Assembly (NCBI GenBank): GCA_945859605.1
Contig: OX243814.1
Span: 17,642,387-17,706,386, forward strand
Origin: Lumbricus rubellus
Taxonomy: Eukaryota > Annelida > Clitellata > Crassiclitellata > Lumbricidae
Direction of reading: 5' to 3'
Length of the DNA: 64,000 bases
This document shows, piece by piece, positions 1-12,247 of the stretch. The translations under genes and the position numbers were made by a program. Each line of letters begins with the position of its first letter. Position 1 is the stretch's first letter. The notes beneath the pieces were generated by a model. That model saw only the letters and a program-made list of their open reading frames with translations, made no database searches and was not told the DNA's origin.

Positions 1-330
1 GATACAATGATACAATGATTCAATGGTGCAATGATGCAATGATGCAATGATGCAATAATACAATGATACAACGATGCAATGGTACAATGATGCAATGATG
101 CAATGATACAGTGATCAATGATACAATGATGCAATGATACAATGATACAATGCTGCGATGATAATATTGTATTGATACAATGATACAATGTTACAATGAT
201 ACAATGATACAATGATAGAATGATACAATGATACAATGATACAACGATGCAATGATACAATGATGCAATCATACAGTGATGCAATGATACAATTATACAA
301 TGATACAATGATGCAATGATACGAAGCCAA
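1..330. repeat. 8-bp tandem repeat (ATGATACA/ATGATGCA)
   Basis: Variants of an 8-base unit, mainly ATGATACA and ATGATGCA, run from the window edge to about 325. The array is probably longer to the left. The open frame read from its minus strand is a by-product of the repeat. Confidence 0.9.
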
Positions 331-535
331 TTAATTGAATAACGAAACAATAGATGTTGCTTGGTTTATAAGAAGATTGAGAAAAATGGAAAAAAGACCA
401 GCAAGAAATGGAAGTTGTTTGTTTGTTGCATGACTAGCCGTCTAAATGAACCTTTATGCAAATGACGTCATTATGACGTCATCGTTGAGAATAAAACTTT
501 TATATTTTCACCAATGTTAGACAAATATGTCAGGA

Positions 536-633
536 TTAAAAAGGTGTTTGAATTGTGAAAATCGATGAATATTTACTATTTATTTTCATATTTACAAAAT
601 GGGTTCCTTTTTTCCGGACACAGTGTATATAAC
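536..633. mobile_element. Truncated mariner-type terminus
   Basis: The segment ends in TTCCGGACACAGTG followed by TA, the same terminus type as the element ending at 6886. No matching opposite end is seen to its left, so only one terminus remains. It abuts the next mariner-type element. Confidence 0.4.
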
Positions 634-943
634 TACACCGTGGTTCAAAAAAAACTAAGCCAAATTGTTTTCCCGATATCTCTGCTGCCTGATAACATAT
701 CACGCTAAAATTTTCCAAATATTTAGAGAAGTGAACCAAGAATATGATTCCAAAATTTCAAGAGATAAACTTGAACGGATAAAAAGATATGAATCTTTCA
801 ACTTCATATGTCAAAATTGCAGTTTACAAGCAATTTTCTGCCAGGTTCAGTAAAAAGTAAGCTAAACTTTTTTTCTTATATCTACAATTCCTGATAATTA
901 ATCATACCAAAATTCTCAAGATATTTAGGGGATTGAACCAAGA

Positions 944-1646
944 CGGTACGTGACGTTTGGGCGCCGCCGTTTGGGCGCCGGCCGTTTGGGCGCCGCCGTT
1001 TGGGCGCCGGCCGTTTGGGCGCGACGCCGTTTGGGCGCCGTACGTTTCGGCGCGGAAGAAGTTATGTAATGAAATAGCACTTAAAACTCTTTATTTGTCC
1101 AGGAATTTTTAATTCAGCTATGTTTTGTAATGTGCATTGTTAAATTTAATGTTAACACATCATGTTACCCAAGGGAATGATTTGATGTTAAATAAAAGCA
1201 TTCCACAAAGAACTGAATTACTTTCAGAAGTTCAATGTTCGATTTAATGTTCACAAACCCAATGTTTTAAAAGATTATGGTTATTAAAAGCGTTATAGAG
1301 ATACAGTAATTAGTTTCAAATGTTCAACGGTCGACGTAATGCTCGAAAAGGTAATGCTGTAGAAGCGAATGTTTATGAACAGCGTTCTACATTTAATGAC
1401 AGTTCATGTCGTTCAGCGATACTTTAAGATTCCATCAAAAAGCGTCAAACGTCACATTCACAGGGGATAAACAATAGTCTCGGAAGGAGGCTCTTTCGTA
1501 TGTAATTATATCTACAAACGTCAAGGTTCTTCTTTCGCGCCGCAACGTCCGGCGCCCAAACGGCGTCGCGCCCAAACGGCCGGCGCCGAAACGGCGGCGC
1601 CCAAACGGCCGGCGCCCAAACGGCGGCGCCCAAACGTCCTGATCCG
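944..1646. mobile_element. Mutator-like foldback MITE with 9-bp target duplication
   Basis: The termini are inverted: CGGTACGTGACGTTTGGGCG at the left and the complement of CGGATCAGGACGTTTGGGCG at the right. They continue into short tandem CGTTTGGGCGCC units. Both sides are flanked by the 9-bp direct repeat GAACCAAGA (935-943 and 1647-1655). A 9-bp duplication is the Mutator/MULE signature. The interior (about 1060-1530) has no coding potential, so this is non-autonomous. Removing it with one duplication copy makes the host mariner sequence continuous. Confidence 0.75.
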
Positions 1647-1942
1647 GAACCAAGAATAGGATTCCAAAATATCATCTCATAAATTTGAACGGATAGAAAG
1701 ATATGAATATTTAAACATCATCTCCAGAAATTGCTGTTTTCAGCAAGTCTGTTATGGTGTTCGTTGCAGTTTCGATGCTTGATAGTTCCCAATTTAGGCT
1801 TTCAGGGATTCTGGAGTAAAATTAACGGAGTATATTATCGCAATATTCTGCTGTCACAACATCTTCCACCTGTTATCAGAAATCTATAGCCCCAGAAGGC
1901 TGTTTTCTTTTTCAACAGAACAGATTCAAGGAAACCGTTGAA

Positions 1943-2200
1943 ATGCAGACAAGAGAGACGCCAGACTTCATTTCTCCCACATTACGGCCTCCGAACAGTC
2001 CAGATTTGAATCCTGTCGACTATAAAGTGTGGAGCGTGATGGAAGACCGAGTCTACCAGACAACAATCCATGATATAAAAGATCTGAAGCAACGCTTGTT
2101 GGAAGTGTGGGAAGGCCTGGATAATTGACGATGCTGTTGCGTAATGCATGGCGACGCGCTTCCAGGCTTGCGTGCAAGCAGGAGGACATTTTGAGCATCT
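1943..2200 (+). pseudogene. Mariner transposase C-terminal remnant
   Basis: The frame contains PPNSPDLNPVDYKVWSVMED, the conserved region around the last catalytic aspartate of mariner transposases. It is followed by a helix-rich stretch ending at a stop at 2126, after which similarity continues through further stops (ALPGLRASRRTF). The N-terminal DNA-binding domain and first aspartates are not recognisable, so it is dead. Confidence 0.75.
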
Positions 2201-2535
2201 TAATTAATTAAATAATAAAACCATACTGTTGTAATCATATTGTTAGTTCAATTCTCTACATATCTGGAAAATTTTAGAATGATTAATCATCAGGCATTAG
2301 AGATATAAGAAAACATTTTATTGAATCTGACAGAATATTGCTTGTAAACTGAAATTTCGCCATATGAAGTTTAAATATTCATACCTTTTTATCCGTTCAA
2401 CTTTGTCTCATGAAATTTTGGAATCATATTCTTGGTCCACTTCTCTAAATATTTGGAAAATATTAGCTTGAAATGTCATCAGGTATTAGAGATATATGCA
2501 AAACAATTTGGCTTAGTTTTTTTTGAACCACGGTG

Positions 2536-3068
2536 TATATATTGTATAATATTATATATACATGTATAATTGTATATATATATATATCAAATCTTTGGGT
2601 TTCATAGCAAATTCGAAGCATTCAGCGGGAAAATATAAATGAGCTGAAGCGCACTTCACTGTGCGTGACATTTTATTGGTGCCGAACATCAGGTTCTAAA
2701 AAGTCTTGCGCTATATCAAATTTGCGTGTCGAAATTCATCGGCCTAGTTTCAAGGTAGAATGAGCACGTGACGCATACGTTGTCTATCAACATAGGCTAA
2801 TAGACTACGATGTATACAGTTTGGCTAATAATGTCCTAGTTTTGCAACTTAGAATTAGTTCGATCGATTTGGACTGAACAGATGCTAGCAATTAGGAACG
2901 TTTTCTTCGTGTCGAATACATTTTGAGAGTTCACGATTTAATCCGATAGGAATTCATTCTCGCACAAAACGAGATAATATAGCCTACATTGATACGAATA
3001 AGGAATGTGCCAATAGTGAAATCGAAAACACTTTCGATTTTAAGATCCGTATAATAATAGACAGCCTA
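2536..3068 (+). other. 5' flank of TRIM-NHL gene
   Basis: AT-rich microsatellite-like sequence (2540-2590) is followed by unique sequence up to the start codon. The promoter and 5' untranslated region of the downstream gene should lie here, but I see no convincing TATA box or other defined element. Confidence 0.3.
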
Positions 3069-6000
3069 ATGGCTGCGAAAGACTTAGACAGTGATATTGT
3101 TAAAAAGCAAGAGCTCAACGATATAACTACATGTTGCATCTGCACTGAAATCTACACAGATCCGAAGGCTTTGCCATGCATTCATACATTCTGCTTGAAA
3201 TGTATCGAAGCTACTGGATTCAAAACAAACAAAGGACCTGGGGATGAGATGCCTTGTCCAATTTGTAGACGAATGTTCAAGATTCCCCCAGAAGGATTTC
3301 ATGGACTTCCTAAGAATTTTTTCATTGAGAGGCTGATAGAAGTGGAAAATCTTTCAGATCACCCTGAGACATCAACACCTTTATGCGATGCATGCATAGA
3401 AGAAAGTGAAGAAGCAGGTAGGACTAAGGAAATTTCAGCAGCTGACACATATTGCGTTGATTGCAACCAGAAATTTTGTCAGGAATGTTGCAGACAACAT
3501 AGAAAATTCAAATTGACAAAGCATCACAGATTGATACCAATGACTGAACATGAAAGTGGCCACGCAATAGATATGAAGACAAATATAATACCAAGTGTTT
3601 GTGAACTGCATGAACGAAAGGTATTGGAAGTGTATTGTATTGATTGCAAAACAGTTGTATGCGCCATGTGCTTCATTGACGACCACAGTAACCATAAAGG
3701 CTCACATGTTAAGAAATTCGTGGATGACTTTCGGAAACAGATTGATATCAATGTTGAAGCAATAAATGAATGCAGATCGAAAGCTGAAAATAGAAAGGCA
3801 GAACTTCTGAAGGTGAAGGAAGTTCTACAGGAACGAGTTTCGACTTTGAAATGTGACATAGAGAACAGAAAAGAAGAAGTGAAACAGTTAATAGAAAAAC
3901 ACACAGCTTCTCTTCTGCAAGATCTGTGTTCGATAAGGCAAAGCAGGATGAAACAAATCCAATTGGACACAGATGATATTGATACATATCTATCGAGTTT
4001 AGAAACATACAATTCTTACTGTCAGAGTATAACGACTAAAGGATCAGCCGGCGACATTTGTCGCGCATTTTCAGATTTATCTACCAGAGCAAAAGAGTTG
4101 CAAGAAGAATGTATACCTACGACTGAAATAGAAATTCAGACCTTTAATTTCTCGTTTAGAAGAACAGAACTCGAACATTTCCTCGCAGTTAGCTGTGACA
4201 ACTTGATTGGACAAATTCAAGGTCAGTGTTTTCATTAATTTAATTAAAAATAAAAAACTTACGCTGTCACGTTGTGGTAAAAAAGTGACCGATCGTACTG
4301 TAACAATTAAATGTGACATAGCGTAGCAGAACACTTGCAGCCTTGTAGACTATAGCGCGTTTTCAGAGCCTCTCAGAGACACAATGGACGCAGCTAGCAG
4401 TCAGAATCCTGTCGAAATAAAACTAAGAATTTCTTCGTATAGTTATACGGTGCCTTTAAAAATGTGTGAAAATGTTCCTCGCCTGTAGGCTACCCAGCGT
4501 ATAGGCCTAGGCCTACTTGAGAGTAGAAGAGACTTCTGCTCTGTATGTCAGGCATATGCATTAAGCTTACTACATGCTATTGAATATATATATATTTTGT
4601 TTGTATGAGCACTTGTTATAGCGCCCCTTCAAGCTCGCTACTCAGAGGCGCTCTCGACTGCAGAGCGGGCACTGCATCGGAGTTTCACGCCGAAACGCTG
4701 ATCAATTGTGAGTGAAGGTCTTGCCCAAGGTCCCTACGCGGCGACTTGAGGTAGATTCGAACCTGCAACCCCTCGATTACAAGGCGACGAACATACCCAC
4801 TACAGCACCACGCCCCACAATATACCGGGTGGCCCATAAAAAACGTTCCCAAACTTTGTTAACCTGGCAAAGATCTAATTTCAGAGATATCATATACTAA
4901 TTTGCACCAAAATGTTAAGCAATCATTTCTGTGCACACGTGTCACATTTCAAGAGAGTATATGTTTATTATATCACACTCTGCGGCAAGGTTATGACGTC
5001 GTACCTGTAAAAATATTTTGCACAAAACTACATCATTTATTTCGCCGCGAACCAAAGTCTTCAATTGCGCCAGTAAGACTTTATCCTGAGACTAGTCGTT
5101 TCTCTAAAACAAATTAGTGGTATCTGCTGGAGTTTCGATGTACGGTAAAACACACATCATCTTCATTGATCCTCAGAAAACCAAAGTCGATGGAGAGTAG
5201 CTTATTATGTCGGCTTGTTACGCGATAAGCTCATTCCCGAATGTCGTAGAGTACGTACTGTAGACTCAATCCTGATGACAATTACATCTTTCAACAAGAC
5301 AGTGCTCCTTCACATCGTTGCAGATTGGATCAGCAATTTCTTCAAGCAAACATCCCTGATTTTATCCACAGTGATGCTTGGCCTCCAAACTCTCCCGATC
5401 TAAATCCTATGGTCTACTATGCATGGAGCGCCCTAAAGGAGCTTGTGTAAGCTTAATGTGTATGCTGGTCGCAGAAAACCGTTTGTAAATGCTGACGAAC
5501 GTAAGCAGGTCATTGAAGTAAAAAATTAATGGTCTCTATTAGACGACACACAAGTAGGCCTAAAAAAGTCAACAGGACAGTGGAAACAGCGTCTAAGGGT
5601 CGTTACAAGAGAAAGCGGAGGATCAATCAAACATTTTCTGGCGTAAAACATCATCATTAAACAACTGTGCAAAATTTTGGCCATGGGTCATACAGTTCTA
5701 ACAACAATTTCTCTCAAACGGTTGAGTATTTTGGGCTAAAATTTGGTTGTGTTGTACAAATATGAATTATGATTAATTTGGTATACTATGATTTAGTTTA
5801 TCTTTAAAATTGTTTAATTGCCAGCCTGCCAGGTTAACAAAGTTTGGGAACGTTTTTAATGACGTAGGTTTGTGCAAAATTTTGTAACAGGTACGACGTC
5901 ATAACCTTGCCGCAGAGTGTGATATAATGAACGTACTCTCTTGAAATGTGACATCTATGCACAGAAATGATTGCTTAACATTTTGGTGTAAATTAATATA

Positions 6001-8047
6001 TGATATCTCTGAAATTGGATTTTTGCCAGGTTAACAAAGTTTGGGAACGTTTTTTATGGGCCACCCGGTATATACACTGTGTCCGCGATAAAGTGATACC
6101 CAAAATAAAGTGTCATAACTCGGTCAAAACTTGTAGGATTTGTCTGAAATTTTACACACAACAACGGTGGCCATATATACACGAGATCCTAAAGCCGATT
6201 TGAAATATTCGTGAGTTTGCCAAATTTATGAGCGTTTGAGATAGAGCACCGACAAATGCAACTTTCCAACACGCAAACGTTAAAGTAGAACCCTAAACTT
6301 TGTGAAATATCTTGGTTGATTGCAGTACTATAGGTGCCAAATTTGGAGCACATGATCTTCAGTCTGTTCCATCCATACCTTGCAAATTTTATTACATTTG
6401 ATTGAACGGTTACGAAGATATACTCTTTTGAAATTGGGTGGTTCAGAAACCAAGTTACCGAACAGTAAAACGCATAGCATTACGTAATTTTTCTGGTTAG
6501 CGCAGTGGATACATAGGCTGTTGTTTATAAGCGACATTTGCGGAAACAGACACACTACGAGACCTTTTTACGTAACAGTAGCCTAGCTGGTTGTAAAAAA
6601 TGTCCTCTGCGCTGAAAACCATTTTTTTTATAATACTGCAATTAACCAAGATATTTCACAAAGTTTAGGGTTCTACTTTAACGTTTGCATGTTGGAAAGT
6701 TGCATTTGTCGGTGCTCTATCTCAAACGCTCATAAATTTGGCAAACTCACGAATATTTCAAATCGGCTTTAGGATCTCGTGTATATATGGCCACCGTTGT
6801 TGTGTGTAAAATTTCAGACAAATCCTACAAGTTTTGACCGAGTTATGACACTTTATTTTGGGTATCACTTTATCGCGGACACAGTGTATATACAGCGTGG
6901 GCCATAAAAAAGTAACCCCTACGGTCTTTTGCCCATATCTTGGCCAGTAGTAAGAATTTTTAATTGAAATTTTACAGGCTTAAAGACAATTCATATTTAC
7001 ACATGATGGCCAGATTTCGTCAAAATATTTCAAACAAAACAAAAGTTATATCACTTATTGCTTAAGCGCGATTTAAGTTAACAATTCTTGTAGAAATGTT
7101 TCTATTTTTAAATCATGAAGTTGAAATTTCCCAATATTTTGCATATTGTTTTGTCAGACAAAGTGCGATATATATCAGATCCAGTCTTAATTCATACCAT
7201 CAGAACAAAAGCTGCAGGAGGTGAAAAGAAAGCGATCGTTGGATTGACGATCTTAGACAACGAATTGTTTGTTGTGAGTGACGAGAGTTCAGAAGTTGAA
7301 GTTTACGATTCAATGAAATTAAGTTTCAGCCGTCGATGGAATTTGAAGGATTTGATTGAACCAATGGACATCGGATCCTGCAACATACAAAGATGTCTCT
7401 ACATCATCGATTTCAAAGGCATTGGTCAGTCGAAGGAGATCTTGAGAGTTGATCCAATGGGGAAATTAATAAAGAAATGGTCAACAGGAAACATTCGCGG
7501 TCGTCTGTCTGTAACCGCTCAATCGAATGTCATTTTAGCCGATTACATTACAAGTAAATTATATGAGTATTCTCCAGAGGGACAAATAATCCATGAAATA
7601 AATCTGTTGTCAGACGCAGGAATTCGTTATCTAAAGCATTCTATAAAGCTGACCAATGGTCTTTTTGTTGTTAGTCATGGCTATTATGGTGGTGCTGGTG
7701 GTGATGATTGTCAGAGAGTTTGTGTAGTGGGTGCAGATGGAAAACTTAAGAAGTCATTCGGTGGAAAACGTGGATCTACCATCGGACAACTGAATAATCC
7801 AATCTGTTTTTCCGTCGACAGAAATGGATTCATAATGGTCGCTGATACATGGAACAGTCGAGTTCTTTTGCTGGATTCAGATTTGCAATTTAAGAGAGAA
7901 ATTCTATCGAAAGACAATCATGGATTGCGATATCCATCTAGGATTCTTCTGGATGAGTCAAATGGTCGAATGTTTGTGGCTGACAACAGGTGGAACTCTA
8001 AGAAAGACACATTCATGGATGGACGAATTTTAATTTTTTATTTTTAA
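3069..8047 (+). CDS. TRIM-NHL protein (RING, two B-boxes, coiled coil, NHL propeller)
   Basis: Two-exon model: 3069-4221 and 7158-8047, 680 residues. Exon 1 encodes a C3HC4 RING (C22, C25, C37, H39, C42, C45, C63, C66), a B-box 1-like zinc motif (about 106-153), B-box 2 (about 178-213, CELH...CIDC...C..C...H) and a coiled coil (about 215-300). It ends CAAG|GTCAGT, phase 1. Exon 2 follows TTTTGTCAG, also phase 1, so the frame is kept. It encodes about six NHL-type blades (for example FVVSDESSEVEVYD, FIMVADTWNSRVLLLDSD). Family knowledge: TRIM-NHL proteins are cytoplasmic RING-type E3 ubiquitin ligases whose propeller binds RNA or protein. They are expanded in several marine invertebrates. The unspliced exon 1 frame stops 17 bases after the donor. 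The 2.9-kb intron is mostly transposon. The ortholog and substrate cannot be named. Confidence 0.88.
4597..4818 (-). mobile_element. tRNA-derived SINE
   Basis: A near full-length copy in inverse orientation, inside the TRIM intron. Read on the minus strand it has a tRNA-like head with box B near GGTTCGAATC, a central CTTGGGCAAG-type core and a tail with GGGGCGCTATAACAAGTGC. The same family occurs at 14214, 33030, 41731, 45288 and 50135. Confidence 0.8.
4825..6068 (+). mobile_element. Decayed mariner-type transposon with long inverted repeats
   Basis: The termini CCGGGTGGCCCATAAAAAAC and its inverted counterpart are flanked by TA. The inverted repeats are about 210 bases (4825-5035 and 5858-6068). 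Between them a frameshifted transposase remnant (about 5290-5455) still shows FQQDSAPSH and WPPNSPDLNP, the last two catalytic-aspartate regions of mariner transposases. It lies within the TRIM intron and abuts the SINE. Confidence 0.82.
6075..6886. mobile_element. Mariner-type MITE with about 250-bp inverted repeats
   Basis: CACTGTGTCCGCGATAAAG at the left and its complement at the right are flanked by TA. The arms (6075-6325 and 6640-6886) are nearly identical. The roughly 310-base centre holds no transposase. The transcribed intron could form a long hairpin here. Confidence 0.82.
6889..7090. mobile_element. Single mariner-type terminus
   Basis: CAGCGTGGGCCATAAAAAAG after TA resembles the GGCCCATAAAAAAC terminus class of neighbouring elements. 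No matching second end is seen, so this is probably a fragment at the 3' side of the TRIM intron. Confidence 0.35.
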
Positions 8048-8333
8048 ATTTACAATTTACGAATACAAAAGAATCAGGAACTCAAAACTGTTTTATTTTA
8101 CCATGTCTGATCTTAAATCTTTACAGTAAAATTCAATGTAGCTGACAATCAATTTGGTTTTACGATAAAGATAGGTCCTAATTATTCGCAGATGGAAGAT
8201 TTTCTCATCTTATGCCTATCCCTATTGTGTGATCTCGTGTTAACAGGCCCGCATTAAGGTGAGTGCTGCGTAGGTTGGTCGTTAAAATGAAAGTTGGAAT
8301 CTACTGTTCTCCAAGTTTCCATTTGGTGCCATT

Positions 8334-9153
8334 GGCGCCGTAACAAAACGGCGCCGGACAAAACGGCGTCAACATAACGGCGCAATTCAAAGAACCACGA
8401 CAAAACGGCGCCGACAATATGGCGCGGTATAAAGACTACGATACCCGTTTAGTGATTGTTTGCTTATTGGCTATCAAACAGTGCCGCCCGTCGTTAGAAG
8501 CACAGTTCGAATATTGACTAGATCGATTGATGAAAATAGTCGTGCTTAAATGGAAGCTGGATTGATGAAAATATTCTTGCCTAAATGGGAGCTGGATTGA
8601 TGAAAATATTCTTGCTTAAATGGAAGCTGGATTGATGAAAATATTCTTGCTTAAATGGAAGCTGGATTGAAGAAAATAGTCTTGCTTAAATTGGAGCTGG
8701 ATTGATGAAAATATTCTTGCTTAAATGGAAGCTGGATTGATGAAAATCGTCTTGCTTAAATTGGAGCTGGATTGATGAAAATATTCTTGCTTAAATGGAA
8801 GCTGGATTGATGAAAATCGTCTTGCTTAAATTGGAGCTGGATTGATGAAAATATTCTTGCTTAAATGGAAGCTGGTTTGATGAAAATATTCTTGCTTAAA
8901 TGGAAGCTGGATTGATGAAAATCGTCTTGCTTAAATTGGAACTGGATTGATGAAAATGTTAATACTTAAATTGGAACTGGATTGATGAAAAATATTTATA
9001 TGGATGTTGGATTTTTGGTGCTTCTGCCAATTAACAATTAAACTACTAACACAATAATTTTCTTCATGTCTACGCCGTTTTGCTACCGCGCCGTTTTGTT
9101 ACCGCGCCGTTTTGTCGGCGCCGTTTTGTCCTGCGCCGTTTTGTTAGCGCACC
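8334..9153. mobile_element. Mutator-like foldback element with internal minisatellite
   Basis: It is flanked by the 9-bp direct repeat GGTGCCATT (8325-8333 and 9154-9162). The termini are inverted: GGCGCCGTAACAAAACGGCG at the left, and GGTGCGCTAACAAAACGGCG on the complement at the right. Repeated AAAACGGCGCC units follow on each side. The centre is a 35-bp minisatellite. There is no transposase. The architecture matches the element at 944-1646, though the units differ. Confidence 0.78.
8525..8995. repeat. 35-bp minisatellite, about 13 copies
   Basis: The unit is CTGGATTGATGAAAATATTC followed by TTGCTTAAATGGAAG. Two or three variants alternate (ATATTC/ATCGTC, ATGGAAG/TTGGAGC), which suggests some higher-order duplication. 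It forms the core of the Mutator-like element. Confidence 0.9.
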
Positions 9154-9162
9154 GGTGCCATT

Positions 9163-10668
9163 CCCTCCAGAAACATCACACAAAAAGTTGTATGAAAAAT
9201 ATTAATATTTAGGACTTGCACAACACCATCAAAGTTTTACATTGTATCATAAATGCGAACAGTCGAACAGTGAACATAACAGCTGTAGTCAAACACGCAT
9301 CTTCGACCAGAATTCAATACAATACAACGATATTATTGCATTCCTGATTACTAATGATTACACTGTTTGGTGATTAAAATTTCAATTATTATTATTGCTG
9401 CTGAGGTATTTAATCAATGTCATTGCGACCTTGAAGGTTTACGGCACTCTCTTTTCTTCGTGCCGAGAACGAGTTGCGGTGCTCTTATACAGACACTGCT
9501 ATTTTAGTGCATTTTTTCTTATATTTTCTTCATGTAATATGTTGCGGTTTGTCAACTTAATTTCTTGAATAAACGAATTAAGCTTATGTACAACTTGTGA
9601 TATAAATTGTTTCTGTTGTTCATTCCTTGCAATTGAGGCATTGATGAATAAGGGCTACATCTCGCTCAGCTATATACATGTAGATCACTGGTAACCTTTA
9701 CATTATGGGAGTTCCTCAGAACCTTATTTGTCCATTAGAACTGCTATATGATAAACTTCTTCTCTTCTAATGGCACGCCATTGTGAAGTAAACTCAACAA
9801 TAGCTTGGATAAATACCATAGATTGCGACCAAATGGTGTCACTATGGCATCGGCAATGCCTTCTGTGGATGCAAAGAGAAAGAACATAGGAGTACAAGAT
9901 CGTTCCCAGGAGCAGTGGTTGCTGATGGGGTTTGAAGCCAATGGTGGCCATGTAGATTGTAGATGCATGTCCCAAACAGACTAGTAGTTATTTTCAGATG
10001 TTCCCCCAAATGTTCGTGATAAGATAATCGACGTGATGACTCCAATCGTTGCTGTAGCCTAATTTAAGAGGGTACTCGTCTTGAAATAGTAACATCCTCA
10101 TTCCTCAAGCAGTAAATTGCTCTCGTCATCCATTTAGGCTACAGTTATGGAAGGGTTTGCAGCCGATGTTAGCTTCTTTACGCCTTGCCGATGTGCAGCT
10201 TCCAAACATGCTCTGTCACCAGAGTTGAAACTTTTGTCAAAGGTTTGACTTTGTTCAAAAATGGGAAGAAGCTGCTCAGTAGTCTGAGTGATACTGTCCC
10301 TGAGGCCAAGGTTTTCACGGTTATGACGATGGAACAGTACTTTCAGAAGTTCTCTGTGAAAATGTCTCCACAAGATGGGGACTTGGAACCCTTGAAACTC
10401 TCCTTTGCCGCTTAGCTTGCGATATTACCGCTGCTGAATGAATACTAACTCTACTCAACTGTGTCCCAATAAATCGGGACCCCTTTTTATATTGTGAATA
10501 AAACAGGCAATTTTTAATCGATTTTCAAAATTTTAAAAGTGTTTTTATCCTGAGATAATTATCTTACATTGATTCAAATATGAAGTTTATGGCATGAATA
10601 GTGACGTCACAATTACGTCATTTGAATCAGAGAATTCATGTGTTAAGTACCGAAAAAGTTGTGTTCGG
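9163..10668. other. Unassigned sequence between TRIM gene and microsatellite
   Basis: No convincing gene is seen. The segment 9720-10415 has short open frames on both strands (for example 10185-10415 on +, 10134-10373 on -) and is less AT-rich than its surroundings. I recognise no domain and no splice structure. It could be an old transposon or retroposed fragment. Confidence 0.25.
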
Positions 10669-10711
10669 ATGTATGTATGTATGTATGTATGTATGTATGT
10701 GTGTGTATGTA

Positions 10712-10742
<31 letters not shown>

Positions 10743-11152
10743 TGTATGTATGTATGTATGTATGTATGTATGTATGTATGTATGTATGTATGTATGTATG
10801 TATGTATGTATGTATGTATGTATGTATGTATGTATGTATGTATGTATGTATGTATGTATGTATGTATGTATGTATGTATGTATGTATGTATGTATGTATG
10901 TATGTATGTATGTATGTATGTATGTATGTATGTATGTATGTATGTATGTATGTATGTATGTATGTATGTATGTATGTATGTATGTATGTATGTATGTATG
11001 TATTTATTTATGTATGTATGTATGTATGTATGTATGTATGTATGTATGTATGTATGTATGTATGTATGTATGTATGTATGTATGTATGTATGTATGTATG
11101 TATGTATGTATGTATGTATGTATGTATGTATTTATTTATGTATGTATGTACG
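10669..11152. repeat. (ATGT)n tetranucleotide array, about 480 bp
   Basis: An almost pure ATGT array, interrupted by GTGTGTATGTAAT near 10700 and by TTTATTTA near 11003 and 11132. The MYVC-type peptides in all plus frames are artefacts. Confidence 0.97.
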
Positions 11153-11317
11153 TAGGTCGGCGGGTATACGACTATATGAATGTAGGAATACTTGTATACG
11201 TACATGCATGCGTCTGTGAAAACAGACAGCAAGTTAGGTATTACTAAGTACATGTAAGAAACATTATGTGAACCTGCAGCATTACAAGTCGTTTCCGTGC
11301 AGTAGTGCATTAGTCTA

Positions 11318-11319
11318 AG

Positions 11320-11353
<34 letters not shown>

Positions 11354-11432
11354 CAGAGACAGACAGACAGACAGACAGAGACAGAGACAGAGACAGAGAC
11401 AGAGACAGAGACAGAGACAGAGAGAGCTGCAG
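11318..11432. repeat. (CA)n / (GA)n / (GACA)n compound microsatellite
   Basis: CA, then GA, then GACAGA-type units are stacked without spacing. Related GACA-rich sequence continues at 11660-11700 and 11981-12010, on both sides of the next MITE. Confidence 0.9.
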
Positions 11433-11701
11433 AGGCAGACGATCGACGACTTTCAAGCAAAATTGTCTATCTGGCTTTTAGTCGACACATTATTTTCACG
11501 AGATCATCCGATCGATGTTGCATGAATCATCCATCATCAGACAAATCTTCTCCAAGGGAATTTCCTTTCCTCTACATGCGATGTGTTGTTCGTTTCGCAT
11601 CGGACGACGTAGCCACGCACACTCACTCCACCGAACACACGAAGGACAAGACACAGGCGAACGAAGACAGACAGACAAGATAAGACAAACAGATAGACAA
11701 G

Positions 11702-11980
11702 CAAGGCCGTAGCTAGGATTTGATTTCGGGGGGTGTTTCGACGGCGGAAAATTTCTGACGACTTTTTCAGTAATCATTTTTCGCCTAATTTCATGTTTTT
11801 TTCGTTATGTGCTAGTGAATGCATTCTAGTATTTTGTGCAGTTTTAATTTCGTGGGGTGTTTCATGGTTTTATTTCATGGTTTTTACATCAAGTGCTAGT
11901 AAATGCATTATATTATTTTTTACATTTCCTATTTCGGGGAGTGTTCAAACACCCAAAACACCCCCCTAGCTACGGCCTTG
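11702..11980. mobile_element. hAT-like MITE
   Basis: Inverted termini CAAGGCCGTAGCTAGG and CCTAGCTACGGCCTTG are flanked by an 8-bp near-duplication (TAGACAAG at 11694-11701, CAGACAAG at 11981-11988). G-rich and C-rich subterminal runs and internal GGTGTTTCA-type repeats are present. No transposase. Confidence 0.68.
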
Positions 11981-12120
11981 CAGACAAGAGAAGGCAAAGA
12001 CAGACAAGGGTAAAATATGGTCTAGGACATCGACACTCACACACATTGATATGGAAAAACAGAGACACAACTTCACACAAGACGAAATAGAGCTATGGCC
12101 TGAAGAAACAAACAGTGTAC

Positions 12121-12247
12121 AGTGGGATTTATGGATTGTATTGTCATCATCATCATCATCATATTATCGTACAATACAATCCATAAATCCCACTTACATC
12201 ATATGCATACAGTATATTATACTGTATGCATAATATTGCATATGATG

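Larger units (their letters stand above)
636..2535 (+). mobile_element. Decayed mariner-type DNA transposon with nested insertion
   Basis: The ends are inverted copies: CACCGTGGTTC at the left and GAACCACGGTG at the right, each flanked by TA, the Tc1/mariner target duplication. Subterminal inverted similarity extends about 200 bases on each side. The left arm is itself partly repeated near 850-945. A Mutator-like foldback element (944-1646) is inserted in it. The transposase is reduced to a C-terminal remnant at 1943-2200. Confidence 0.8.

Noticed and set aside
3524..4012. 162-codon minus-strand frame opposite the TRIM gene
   Set aside because: Shadow of the plus-strand coding exon; no domain.
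8525..8995. CRISPR-like array
   Set aside because: Contiguous 35-bp tandem units without unique spacers, in a eukaryotic transposon.
10594..11247. Long plus-strand frames of MYVC repeats
   Set aside because: Translation of an (ATGT)n microsatellite; all frames are open by periodicity.
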